DNA from: Rhodococcus pyridinivorans
GTDB taxonomy: Bacteria; Actinomycetota; Actinomycetes; Mycobacteriales; Mycobacteriaceae
NCBI RefSeq assembly: GCF_900105195.1
Contig: NZ_FNRX01000003.1
Coordinates: 1 to 64,000, forward strand
Reading direction: 5' to 3'
Length of the DNA: 64,000 bases
A program made the position numbers and the translations under genes. The notes beneath the pieces are model-generated. The model was not told where the DNA came from. It saw nothing but the letters and a program-made list of their open reading frames with translations, and made no database searches. Below, in pieces: positions 1 through 7,319 of the stretch. Position 1 is the stretch's first letter. Each line of letters opens with the position of its first letter.

Positions 1-285
1 GCGGTGGGTCAGACGCTCGTTGTGGTCGTGGTGGGCGTCGGTGCCGTCGCGGAGGGTGGTGTCGATGTCGGTTTCGACGTCGTGTCCGGCGGCGCGCAGG
101 GCGGCGGCGGTGTGTTCGATGCGGGCGAGGTGGGGGGCGCGGTCGCGGCTGTGGGGGATGTACCAGGCGGTGATGCTGCGTCCCCATTTCCAACCTGCGG
201 TTTTGAGGATCGGGGCGGTGCCGTCGCCTTTGCTGGTGCCGTCGATGATCGTGCCCGCTGTGGGGGTGTGCGTGATGGTGAGCAT
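1..285 (-). CDS. DUF3560-type protein, 5' part only
   Basis: Reading the minus strand from the ATG at 285 gives an open frame to the left edge with no stop. It starts MLTITHTPTAGTIIDGTSKG and continues through GWKWGRSITAWYIPHSRDR and a segment on pairing IEHTAAALRAAG. This is the recognisable N-terminus of the actinobacterial plasmid DUF3560 family (a small domain with conserved Trp residues and a YIP-S-RDRA segment). An AGGAAA ribosome site precedes the start by about 9 bases. The biochemical role is not known; such genes are common on conjugative actinobacterial plasmids. It is the last of a run of small minus-strand genes that begins at the structured repeat at 799-1370. The C-terminus is outside the window. 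Confidence 0.75.
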   Translation of the reverse strand, partial: MLTITHTPTAGTIIDGTSKGDGTAPILKTAGWKWGRSITAWYIPHSRDRAPHLARIEHTAAALRAAGHDVETDIDTTLRDGTDAHHDHNERLTHR

Positions 286-361
286 GTGCGCGTTTCCTGT
301 TCGGGTCGGTAGTGCGCGCCGGTGGGGAGTCGCGGTGACTCCCACCGGCGCGGAGGGTGGA

Positions 362-577
362 TCAGTACTCGGCGATGAAGACAGGCCAGTGGGGGTCTGG
401 GCGGGTGGTCCAGCGGAGGATCGTCCGCCAGTAGGTGGTGGTCCGGTAGGCGCGTTCCTCGTGGTGGGGGCACATGACCCACTCGCCGTCGGTGTGGGTG
501 GCTTTGGTGGTGCAGCCGTTGTAGTCGCACCACTGGTCGGGAAGCTCGAGTGTCTGGACGGGGGCGGGAGTGGTCAT
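362..577 (-). CDS. Small Cys/His protein, 71 aa, unknown function
   Basis: The frame starts at an ATG with a good GGAAGGA ribosome site 6-7 bases upstream and ends in PVFIAEY. Cys17, Cys22, Cys36 and His39 (WCDYNGC and MCPHH) have the spacing of a small zinc-binding site; this is an inference from pattern only. The same frame is open further upstream to 796, but that upstream part reads as Arg-rich out-of-frame sequence, so the ribosome site at 577 marks the real start. I do not recognise the family. It lies between the DUF3560 gene and the small ORF at 604-796, probably in one transcript. Confidence 0.55.
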   Translation of the reverse strand: MTTPAPVQTLELPDQWCDYNGCTTKATHTDGEWVMCPHHEERAYRTTTYWRTILRWTTRPDPHWPVFIAEY

Positions 578-603
578 CGCGTCTTTCCTTCCGGGGTGGT
601 CGG

Positions 604-796
604 TCAGCTGAGGCCGGATTCGATTGCGGCGCTGATTTCGTCCTCGGTCATGCCTGCGGCACGGGCGGCGGCCTTGGTGTCGCGGGACTCGGCCAGGACT
701 ACGGAGATGCCCTTGCCGGTCGAGATGTTTCTCGAGCAGGGCATCGATGTCGCGGCCGAGGTTGTGGAGCTTCGCGATGATCTCTTCCTTGGTCAT
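604..796 (-). pseudogene. Small gene with a frame break or two overlapping micro-ORFs
   Basis: From the ATG at 796 the protein begins MTKEEIIAKLHNLGRDIDAL, a convincing helical start, then turns Arg-rich. A second frame, with an ATG at 744 and a stop at 604, reads ISVVLAESRDTKAAARAAGM followed by TEDEISAAIESGLS, also protein-like. Together they would make one ~64-residue helical protein if the frame shifted around 715-740. Either the gene carries a frameshift, or two overlapping reading frames are translationally coupled. It directly follows the repeat and promoter region at 799-1370, so it is the first gene of the minus-strand run. Confidence 0.4.
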
Positions 797-798
797 GA

Positions 799-1370
799 CT
801 CTAGTTTACATCTGTTTTGATGCTTTTTCGATGTTTTGTTGCTAATTTTTTGGTGCTTTTCTGGTGATGCCGGTCACACGTTTTTAGGCTATGACCTGCG
901 GTTTTGCGGGTGTATCGGGGGTTCGGTGGCGGTGGTGGAGCGGGTACCTCGGTCGGTCGGTGCTGCGCTGGTGAACCGGGCGCGGTGACTGCCGGGCAAG
1001 GGCGGGTTTTCCCTTGCTCGGTGGTCGGCGGGTCCGGTAGGGCCGTGCGGGGTGACCGGGCGCGGTGCACGCGGAGCGCGGGAACCTTGGGAGGGAGGGA
1101 CAGGGGTCCGGGGGCGGAGCCCCTGGGGATCGGTAGAGCCGATGCTCACGGCAGACGAGCCGGGGCACACTCCTAGCCAGCGCGAGGCGGCACCGTCCGC
1201 CGGCCGCGGAGCATACGTTTACCGGCCCCGAGACCAACGAGGCAAAGATCCGCCTGCCACACCGACCCTCGAAGCACACTGCTCGTCGACACCCGAGACG
1301 ACCCGAAGGGGGTCCGGGGGCGAATCGCCCCTGGTCAACGCCGCAAATGCGGCTCGGCGCACCGATCCGG
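799..1370. repeat. Structured ~570 bp repeat, copy A (other copy 39044-39609)
   Basis: This non-coding stretch is closely matched, base for base over long runs, by 39044-39609 in the same orientation. Both copies begin a few bases upstream of the ATG of a minus-strand gene (796 and 39041) with CTCTAGTTTACATCTGTTTT, then a tandem 11-bp array, then GC-rich DNA rich in hairpins. One hairpin has arms at 992-1002 and 1011-1021. A second is the GGGGGCGGAGCCCC type near 1110-1130. The stem base that differs between copies (G here, A in copy B) faces T, so pairing survives. It looks like a long promoter or leader, or a replication/transfer signal, rather than a gene. Confidence 0.85.
812..866. promoter_or_regulatory. 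Five tandem 11-bp T-rich units (array A)
   Basis: Five consecutive 11-bp units occupy 812-822, 823-833, 834-844, 845-855 and 856-866. The typical unit is CTTTTCTGGTG or CTGTTTTGATG. A period of 11 bp puts every unit on the same DNA face. The array sits 16-70 bp upstream of the minus-strand start at 796, so it may be an operator array or iterons. The same five-unit layout recurs at 39057-39111. Confidence 0.75.
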
Positions 1371-1505
1371 GGACGATTCCCGAGTTCGATACGCCGAGGT
1401 GAGGCTGGCAGGCATCAGACGTGGACATTTTTTGATGTCGGCCTGATCTTTTATTGATTCAGATTTGAAGCTGAAAAGTTGTTTTTTTCGATGGTCTTGT
1501 GATGC
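1371..1505. other. Intergenic DNA, T-rich, no gene
   Basis: No coding frame is supported. The part near 1428-1505 is T-rich and holds degenerate TTTTTTGATG and TTTCGATG words that resemble the 11-bp units of 812-866. It ends at the stop codon of the DUF2637 gene. Confidence 0.5.
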
Positions 1506-2378
1506 TCAGATGGTGACGGAGGTGTCGGCCTCGGAGAGCCATCGGTAGACGGTGGCGACGGAGCGGTCGACTTCTTGGGCGATGACGGGCACGTCCACTC
1601 CGGCCTGGCGTCGAGTCAGTGCCCACTCGCGACGTTCCTCGTGGGAGTGGAAGGTCGGGATGCGGGTGGCGTCGAGGTGCGCGCCGGGTAGGTGGGGCAG
1701 TGGCACCTCGAGCTGTCGAGTGAGAGCGTCAGAGGTCGCGGTGCGAGTCGGTTGCGCGGCTGGGGTCTCGTTCGCAGTCCTGGCTGCGGCACGGTTCTCA
1801 GTGATGGTCGTGACGTGAGTCTTGGATGCGGTCGCGTTCTCGTTCGCGGTCTCACGGCGCGGCTGTGTCGCGGGCACGGATTCGATGTGAGTCTCGGCGG
1901 GGCTCTCGGTGGGCGCGGCGGTGCGACGGCCGAGAACGGTCAGCGCGTGGGTGGACGCGAGCAGTGAGATCGGCGGGAGTGTGGCGATCACGGCAGCGAG
2001 AACGGAGTTGAAGCCCGGCGTCGTGGTGAGAACGGCGTGGATCGCGTTTCCTGCGATCGAGACGGTGGCGGCGCCGATGAGAATCTTCCAGAAGAATCGT
2101 CGCGCCCGGTGGTCGTGACGTCGGGAGACGACTCCCATCGTTGCTTGCAGGATCGTTCCGTCGACGATGACGGGGAACAGGAAGGCGATCTCTCTCGGTT
2201 GGCCGGCCTGGATGCACAGGTCTCGCAGTGCGAGGAAGCTGAGAATGAACGCGGCCGCCCCGATTCCTACGGTGATGGTCACGCCTGCGAACCACATGGA
2301 TCCGCTGACGGCGGTCACGGTGGCAGGTTCCGAGTTCTTCTCGTTCTTATGGCACTTCGTCGCTATCATAGCGTCCAT
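1506..2378 (-). CDS. DUF2637 membrane protein with C-terminal HTH-like segment
   Basis: A 290-residue protein. The N-terminal half has four predicted membrane helices (about residues 26-50, 60-80, 92-115 and 122-145) in the pattern of DUF2637, a family found on actinobacterial plasmids and mobile elements and related by context to plasmid-spread (Spd) proteins. A Thr/Ala-rich linker (about 150-235) leads to a C-terminal segment, WALTRRQAGVDVPVIAQEVD followed by RSVATVYRWL, which reads as a helix-turn-helix. This fits a membrane-anchored plasmid transfer or partition accessory; the exact role is unknown. Starts at 2378 or 2369 are both possible, with no strong ribosome site at either. Confidence 0.7.
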   Translation of the reverse strand: MDAMIATKCHKNEKNSEPATVTAVSGSMWFAGVTITVGIGAAAFILSFLALRDLCIQAGQPREIAFLFPVIVDGTILQATMGVVSRRHDHRARRFFWKILIGAATVSIAGNAIHAVLTTTPGFNSVLAAVIATLPPISLLASTHALTVLGRRTAAPTESPAETHIESVPATQPRRETANENATASKTHVTTITENRAAARTANETPAAQPTRTATSDALTRQLEVPLPHLPGAHLDATRIPTFHSHEERREWALTRRQAGVDVPVIAQEVDRSVATVYRWLSEADTSVTI

Positions 2379-2783
2379 AATAACAATGGGAACTATGAAA
2401 TGAGAAGTGGTTTCTTATGTGAGAGTTTCAGGTCACGGTGAGTTCTTGTCTTGAGAATTGCGGCCGAGGTAACTGGTCGCGACCGCGAGATTGGAGCAAG
2501 TCGAGACTCACACAGCGAGCAGGACTGGCCTTCCTTCCCTGTTGGCCCGTCTCTTGCGTAACGGTGGTGGCGAGGTCCCCGAGGCCCGGCGGTAGGTATG
2601 CCGGTCGGTCGATGTCGCGTTCTTTGAGGTCGACGGTCCGGTTAGCTGGGCGGCCCGATCGGGCTCACGTCAGGTAGTCCTTCAAAGCGGTGGGTAGGTT
2701 TCGTCGCGACGGAAACACTCCACGATCAAAACACGGTATTCCAAGGATGCGCGATGATCACCGCACAGTGACCGGAGGACTAC
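2379..2783. other. Intergenic region, no gene seen
   Basis: About 400 bp between the divergent DUF2637 gene and the membrane-protein gene at 2784. AT-rich DNA just upstream of 2378 probably holds the DUF2637 promoter. A GGAGG ribosome site at the right end serves the 2784 gene. The short frames inside have no family-like features. Confidence 0.5.
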
Positions 2784-3434
2784 ATGACTGAATCAGCATC
2801 GCCCGCAACCGCGATGTCCACATTGAACACACCCGCGTATGTCGTGGCCGGAATGGCGAGCATCGCCGTGATCGTCGGAAGTCTCGGACCGTGGGGGATA
2901 CTGCAGAATCCGCTGGCCTCGGCCACTTTCAGTGGCACTGACAGCTCGGACGGAAAGCTCACCCTCATCGCTGCGGGAATTGCCGGAACGGGCTTGCTGG
3001 TGCGTGCATCGTGGAATTCTTCGGTGCCGCTGATCGTGGCGCTTCTCGCTGGAGCCTTATGCGCGCTGGTCGGATTCACCGACTTGTTCAGAGGTAACGC
3101 AATGTTCGCCGAGTCCGGTGACGTGTTCGCCTCGATTGGGTGGGGCCTGTGGTTGGTGTGCATTGGATCGGTTGCGTTGCTACTGGGGCTTATCTTGTGT
3201 TTGCTCCCGCAGATCGCAGAGGCATTCGGATCCTCGGCACAGACCACAGACGTACGGAACCCTTCGGCGCAGGAGCCATCGATGCGGAAAGGCCAGGTCA
3301 AGGCCACCAGATCAGCTTGGTACAGCCGTGTCGAGGCTTCGGACCGATGGGGGTACGTGATTGTTGCAACGTGCTGCCTGACGACAGTGGCCCTTCTCAT
3401 TTGGGCATTCAGTGTCAGAGCACCGTGGGAGTGA
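2784..3434 (+). CDS. Four-helix membrane protein, unknown function
   Basis: The ATG at 2784 has a GGAGGAC ribosome site 6-8 bases upstream. The 216-residue protein has hydrophobic stretches at about 18-40, 62-80, 82-103 and 120-145, then a soluble tail and a last hydrophobic stretch near 190-210. The pattern is that of the small actinobacterial proteins with four to five membrane helices that often accompany envelope or secretion genes. I cannot assign a function. It stands alone between the divergent DUF2637 gene and the converging ParB-like pair. Confidence 0.6.
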   Translation: MTESASPATAMSTLNTPAYVVAGMASIAVIVGSLGPWGILQNPLASATFSGTDSSDGKLTLIAAGIAGTGLLVRASWNSSVPLIVALLAGALCALVGFTDLFRGNAMFAESGDVFASIGWGLWLVCIGSVALLLGLILCLLPQIAEAFGSSAQTTDVRNPSAQEPSMRKGQVKATRSAWYSRVEASDRWGYVIVATCCLTTVALLIWAFSVRAPWE

Positions 3435-3521
3435 ATTATCGCCAGCGCAAGGCGTCAATTGAGTTCCGTCGCGTCGACAGGGCCAGCTCTCAAGGGTTCG
3501 GGAGACTACGGTCCCGTCGCT

Positions 3522-3779
3522 TCAAGCACGGTTCCATCGACCGACGCCGGTCTGGGAAGTGGATTTGATCTCTCCGGCGGACGGGACGTCCCAGGGGCGG
3601 CCGTTGTTGTGTTCGGTTTCGAGCCGTTCGATTGTCTCGAGGACGGCTGCCTCGAGAAATTCGCTCAAGGTGCTCGGCGGAAGGATGGCGCGGGTGCCGA
3701 GGTAGGCGGCGCGGATGCGTTCGGCTTGGTCGGTGTGGAACCCGAGTTTGAGTCGCGGTGTGCGTGACGCCTCGGTCAT
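3522..3779 (-). CDS. ParB-like centromere-binding protein, copy 2
   Basis: An 85-residue protein with the core AERIRAAYLGTRAILPPSTL followed by SEFLEAAVLETIERLETEHN and NGRPW. This is the signature of the actinobacterial plasmid ParB C-terminal family: a small, ribbon-helix-helix-like DNA-binding partition protein in which the HN-GxPF/W tail follows the second helix. Its start codon overlaps the stop of the upstream paralogue by four bases (ATGA), so the two are translationally coupled. No ParA gene is adjacent; the MinD/ParA-like protein at 16676 belongs to the T4SS operon. The pair may act as a partition or replication-control unit for the neighbouring rep genes. Confidence 0.65.
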   Translation of the reverse strand: MTEASRTPRLKLGFHTDQAERIRAAYLGTRAILPPSTLSEFLEAAVLETIERLETEHNNGRPWDVPSAGEIKSTSQTGVGRWNRA

Positions 3780-4060
3780 TGCTGCTGGTCCTGTTTTCCT
3801 GGGTGGCCGGGGGCGTTGCGTCCGACGCCGGTCTGGGAGAGGGATTTGAGTTCGCTGCGGCTGGGGGTGCGCCAGGGTCGGCCGTCGTTGTGTTCGGCTT
3901 CGAGGCGTTCGATGGCCTCGACCAGCAAGGTGGTGATGAACTCGCTGAGGGTGGCCGGGGGCAGGATGGCGCGGGTGCCGACGTAGGCGGCGCGGATCCG
4001 GTCGGCGTCGGCTTCGCTGATGTCGAAGGCCATGCGCTTCTTCCCGGTCATGGTTCTCAT
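3776..4060 (-). CDS. ParB-like centromere-binding protein, copy 1
   Basis: The protein reads MRTMTGKKRMAFDISEADAD, then RIRAAYVGTRAILPPATLSE and a tail with EHNDGRPW. It shares roughly 60% of core residues with its downstream neighbour (3522-3779), so the two are a tandem duplication. The frame stays open far upstream (to 5143), but that part is antisense to repA, and the family start is the ATG at 4060 or 4051. It diverges from repA. The 4061-4237 gap between them holds direct repeats at 4147-4208 that are natural candidates for its binding site. Confidence 0.65.
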   Translation of the reverse strand: MRTMTGKKRMAFDISEADADRIRAAYVGTRAILPPATLSEFITTLLVEAIERLEAEHNDGRPWRTPSRSELKSLSQTGVGRNAPGHPGKQDQQQ

Positions 4061-4146
4061 CGTAACTTCGGTACGTGTGTCGTCGACTCTGTCATGAGGG
4101 GAGAGGTTCGAGGTGTGGAAGGGAGCTGCCGGGGCGGATACCTGAT

Positions 4147-4208
4147 ATGGCTTGGCATGACCTACCCGAATAATCTCTGTATATGGCTCGGCGTGTCCTA
4201 CCCGAATA
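4147..4208. repeat. Two direct 26-bp repeats, period 36, between par and rep
   Basis: Copies lie at 4147-4172 and 4183-4208 and match at 23 of 26 bases. Each ends in the shared CCTACCCGAATA. They lie in the divergent gap between the ParB-like gene and repA, about 30 bp before the repA start. That position suits Rep-binding iterons of a pAL5000-type origin, a partition site, or an operator; sequence alone does not decide among them. Confidence 0.7.
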
Positions 4209-4237
4209 GTCGATCTTGGTAGTGCACAGTACTCGGC

Positions 4238-5125
4238 ATGGAAACCGTGGGGGAGTCCCTTCTCACTGACGAGCAGTGGGGAAACGAGGTGCTCCTGCCG
4301 CATCGGCCGTTCGCGACGAACCAACTCGAGCACGGTCAGTACCGAATGAGCCGTGACCAGGCATTGATGATGCGCTACATCCAGCACTCTCCACACGCGT
4401 TGCTCGGATCGATCGTCATCGACTGTGACCACCCCGATGCGGCGATGCGGGCGTTCGAGAAACCGTCGGATCATCCGACGCCGAGCTGGGTCGCGCAGTC
4501 TCCCTCCGGGCGGGCGCACCTGGGTTGGTGGCTGGGCGATCATCGAGTCTGCCGTACCGACTCGGCGCGGTTGACTCCGCTGCGCTACGCCCATCGCATC
4601 GAGCGAGGTCTGTGTATCTCCGTCGGTGGGGACTTCTCCTACGGTGGGCAGCTGACCAAGAACCCGATCCACCCTGAATGGGAAACCATTTACGGTCCAG
4701 CGGATCCCTACTCGTTGCGGGATCTGGCGACCATCTACACACCTCGTCAGGCCCCGCGCCGGCCCGACCGCTCCGTGGGTCTGGGCCGCAATGTGACGAT
4801 GTTCGACACTGCCCGTAAGTGGGCGTACCCACAGTGGTGGCACCATCGTCATGACACCGTCGACCAGTGGCTTCAACTGGTTCTTCAGCGTTGTCACGGA
4901 ATCAACAGCGAGTTCGCCGACCCTCTTCCTTTCATCGAGGTCCGTGCCACGGCGTACTCCATCGGCAAGTGGATCTGGCGTAACTTCGACGAGGGGACGT
5001 TCCGGGCGCGCCAGGCAGCACGTGGCAGCAAGGGGGGCAAGGTCATGAGCTCCGCCAAACGGGAAGCAAACAGGAAGCGGGCCACCAAGTTCGATTTGGC
5101 GACAGCATTGGAGTTTGCGCAATGA
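4238..5125 (+). CDS. repA: Theta-type plasmid replication initiator RepA
   Basis: A 295-residue protein of the pAL5000-type RepA family used by circular Rhodococcus, Gordonia and Mycobacterium plasmids. It opens with family-like segments (LLPHRPFATNQLEHGQYRMS, then SIVIDCDHPDAAMRAF) that form the primase-like N-terminal region. Next come WVAQSPSGRAHLGWWL and a PriCT-1-like part around residues 190-260 (RNVTMFDTARKWAYP, FIEVRATAYSIGKWIWRNF). The C-terminus is basic (AARGSKGGKVMSSAKREANR). RepA acts with RepB to open the origin, usually located just upstream of repA in this family. The ATGA overlap with repB shows coupled translation. Confidence 0.88.
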   Translation: METVGESLLTDEQWGNEVLLPHRPFATNQLEHGQYRMSRDQALMMRYIQHSPHALLGSIVIDCDHPDAAMRAFEKPSDHPTPSWVAQSPSGRAHLGWWLGDHRVCRTDSARLTPLRYAHRIERGLCISVGGDFSYGGQLTKNPIHPEWETIYGPADPYSLRDLATIYTPRQAPRRPDRSVGLGRNVTMFDTARKWAYPQWWHHRHDTVDQWLQLVLQRCHGINSEFADPLPFIEVRATAYSIGKWIWRNFDEGTFRARQAARGSKGGKVMSSAKREANRKRATKFDLATALEFAQ

Positions 5126-5385
5126 GTGGCAGCGCCCAGGCACAACAACGTCGGTCGATCACCGCAAAGGAACTGGCACGCCGGCTCGGCTCGTCGGAGC
5201 GCACTGCACGTCGTCTGATTGCCGAACCCCGAGACCAATTCCTCGAACGCGCAGAACGTCGACGCAAGCAGGTGGTCGAACTTCGCGAGCAGGGGATGAA
5301 GTACCGCGAGATCGCCGAGGAACTGAAGATATCGATCGGAGCGGTGGGTCGGATATTGCATGATGCCCGCAAGCTCGAGGGGTAG
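5122..5385 (+). CDS. repB: Replication protein RepB, HTH DNA-binding
   Basis: An 87-residue basic protein. Residues 12-35 (ITAKELARRLGSSERTARRL) form one helix-turn-helix. Residues 52-85 (REQGMKYREIAEELKISIGA) form a second, of the sigma-70 region 4-like kind seen in RepB of pAL5000-type plasmids, which binds the origin and helps RepA load. It begins inside the last codon of repA (ATGA), the standard arrangement of the family. The end of this gene converges with the minus-strand gene at 5455. Confidence 0.85.
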   Translation: MSGSAQAQQRRSITAKELARRLGSSERTARRLIAEPRDQFLERAERRRKQVVELREQGMKYREIAEELKISIGAVGRILHDARKLEG

Positions 5386-5454
5386 GAGCGGCTTCCGCGT
5401 GAAACGATTCGATTCCCCTTCGCCGCTGCGGTGCTGACCGGAGCGAGCATTTCT

Positions 5455-6651
5455 TCAGTAGTGGTTCCGGTCGAAGCGGTCCCCGCGGGTCCGGGTGCGC
5501 ATGCCCAAGCGCTGGAACAGTATCTGCCGGATCTCGGCGAGAGCGGTGGCACGGGTGTCGTCGCTGGCCGGAGGGTGAGCAGCACGCCGGTCGAGTTCGG
5601 CGCGACGTTCGGCGGCGCGGCGGTCCTGGATCTCAGTGCGGCGCTCGGTGGGGGTAGGCCCTGACCACACGTCGGCGAGGGCGCGGAGCTGCCAGCGCAG
5701 GAAGGCGGTCGGGGACGTCAGGTGTGGAAGGGTGCGGTCGCGGCGGAACTCGGTGATCTGGTCGGCGATGTCGTCGCCGGTCCATCGGGTGGTGTCGATG
5801 CCTGCGGCGGTCAGGGCGTCGGCGATCGCTCCGACGTGGTGATGGGTGGTTCCGGGGACGTAGTGGCCATTCCGGTCCACGCCGCGGTATTCGGGCATCG
5901 TGGGACCGAGTCGGTCGGCCAGGCGCGCTGCGGCGATCTGAGCGTGTAGGGGTCGTGGGCCGCCCGGGGTTTTCGAGGAAGCTCGGGCGCGGCGCGTAGC
6001 GCGCGCGTTGGTGATTACTTGAGAACGAGAGATACCTGTAGAACCCAAAGGGTTCTCCGGTAGATCCGCATGATTCGGAAACTGGGGATAAACAGAAGAG
6101 GTGGCAGTGAACTTGCTGGTCAAGGCCCACACGGAAGCTGCGCGAAGTTGCTTTCCGCCGTGGGTGAGGCTGGCTTCGATGCGTTCGGCGATGGTGAGGT
6201 AGCGGCCGCGGACGAGTTCGACGGCGGCTCCGATGCGGCGAAGGATCTGGCGGGCTCGGTCGAGGACGTCGGTGCTGATGCCGGCGTATTCGGCGAGGGT
6301 GTCGCGGGCGGCGGTGAGGCTGCGGCCGGTGGATTCGTCGGCGTAAGCGGCGTGAGCGTTGGCGGCGGCGATGAACTTGTCCGGGGCGATGCGGTGCTCG
6401 TGGCAGATCTTGATGCCGGTCTCGCTGCGGGCGAAGGTGATGATCTGGCGCATCCATCCGGCGCGGGAGTCCCAGACGGGGATGGGGGAGTAGGCACCAT
6501 CGGAAACATGCAGGTTGTAGCTGCCGCGACGGCGACCACGGCGGGTCTTGGGAGTAGCGCGAGCGGCGTGTGCGCTCCGTTGAGGGCGACACGCGGGTGT
6601 GTGATTTGAGGCGGAAGTTGGCCCAAACGAGCAGCGCTCGCTAATATGCAT
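5455..6651 (-). CDS. Plasmid protein with winged-helix-like region, possible replication accessory
   Basis: A protein of up to 398 residues. After a poor-looking N-terminus, the body reads WMRQIITFARSETGIKICHE, then RTLAEYAGISTD-type text (residues about 115-130, TLAEYAGISTDVLDRARQIL) that looks like a winged-helix recognition region, followed by ELVRGRYLTIAERI. The C-terminal third (residues 300-380) is Arg/Glu-rich and helical. Proteins of this kind sit near rep genes on large actinobacterial plasmids, and a replication-linked or regulatory role is an inference. The start is uncertain: 6651 is the first ATG, with no ribosome site but with TATGCATATTAG, which could be a leaderless promoter element. 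It converges with repB. Confidence 0.55.
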   Translation of the reverse strand: MHISERCSFGPTSASNHTPACRPQRSAHAARATPKTRRGRRRGSYNLHVSDGAYSPIPVWDSRAGWMRQIITFARSETGIKICHEHRIAPDKFIAAANAHAAYADESTGRSLTAARDTLAEYAGISTDVLDRARQILRRIGAAVELVRGRYLTIAERIEASLTHGGKQLRAASVWALTSKFTATSSVYPQFPNHADLPENPLGSTGISRSQVITNARATRRARASSKTPGGPRPLHAQIAAARLADRLGPTMPEYRGVDRNGHYVPGTTHHHVGAIADALTAAGIDTTRWTGDDIADQITEFRRDRTLPHLTSPTAFLRWQLRALADVWSGPTPTERRTEIQDRRAAERRAELDRRAAHPPASDDTRATALAEIRQILFQRLGMRTRTRGDRFDRNHY

Positions 6652-6730
6652 AACGAAGACTTTCTGGTGAGAAAGTTCGAGTGGCCCGAGAGAGTTTGGC
6701 GACTGGCTCGGTCACATATTCGGTTTGGAA

Positions 6731-6758
6731 GACCCCTCGCTTGGCAGGCGGGGGGTTT
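6731..6758 (+). terminator. Candidate rho-independent terminator
   Basis: ACCCCTCGC and GCGGGGGGT pair around a short loop and are followed by a TTTT run on the + strand. No annotated + gene ends close by, so it could end a small untranslated transcript or RepAB read-through. Confidence 0.45.
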
Positions 6759-6811
6759 TCTGCATCTGAGGGCGGTCTAGTTGGCGGCTAGCGGCCCCTC
6801 GCTGGTGACGT

Positions 6812-6997
6812 TTACACGGCCACCGCCTTGATCTCGCGGGCAAGGTCCGGTCGACCGGCTTGCAGTGCGAGCAGGTCGGCGACGTACTGAGACAGCGCGA
6901 CCTTGGCGTCCTTGGCATCGTTGCGGAGCTGTTCGTGCAGCTCAGCGGGGATACGTAGAGTCATCGCAGCGCGGTCGCCTTTGTGCGGCTGTGCCAT
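6812..6997 (-). CDS. Ribbon-helix-helix (HicB/CopG-like) regulator
   Basis: A 61-residue protein: MAQPHKGDRAAMTLRIPAEL, then HEQLRNDAKDAKVALSQYVA and a short tail. The strand MTLRIP followed by two helices, with the SQYV turn, is the ribbon-helix-helix fold of CopG and HicB-C type antitoxin or regulator proteins. The start at 6997 is preferred over 7018 because GGGGG lies about 8 bases upstream. No toxin partner is visible next to it, so it is more likely a plasmid regulator than half of a toxin-antitoxin pair. Confidence 0.65.
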   Translation of the reverse strand: MAQPHKGDRAAMTLRIPAELHEQLRNDAKDAKVALSQYVADLLALQAGRPDLAREIKAVAV

Positions 6998-7319
6998 GCG
7001 TAAACCCCCGTTCTTCAAGATCGGCCCGTTGAATCTGACTCAGGTTAGCGGCTGAGAGGGCGGATGTCAGTTACCCCCGTAAATCGGCGTGGCGCGTGTC
7101 GACTCGTGGGACGACAGCATAGGTCTGAGCCGGGACCCCCAGCTGCGTTGTGTACTGCGGATGGTGGGTGCTGCAGCTGTGGTCGCTCCGTCCGGGGTTA
7201 TTGCGGGACGAGCCACGGGTGGAGGGGCCAGCGCTTGCTTCGAAGAAAGGAGTAGTCGGCAGGTAGGTTCCCTGGGGCAGCTGCACTGTGCCTACGGCTG
7301 GGGAGGTTATAAGTTAATC

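Noticed and set aside
20..820. 266-residue + strand frame over the left edge
   Set aside because: It is antisense to the minus-strand genes (DUF3560, 71-aa protein) that have ribosome sites and family-like text; high GC gives long chance frames.
4147..4208. Rolling-circle (dso/sso) origin
   Set aside because: The adjacent initiator is pAL5000-type RepA with a RepB partner, a theta system, and no rolling-circle Rep motifs are present.
3776..5143. 455-residue minus-strand frame across repA
   Set aside because: Only its last ~95 codons (ParB-like) are protein-like; the rest is the antisense of repA.
6812..6997. Toxin-antitoxin pair
   Set aside because: The ribbon-helix-helix protein has no adjacent toxin-like ORF on either side.
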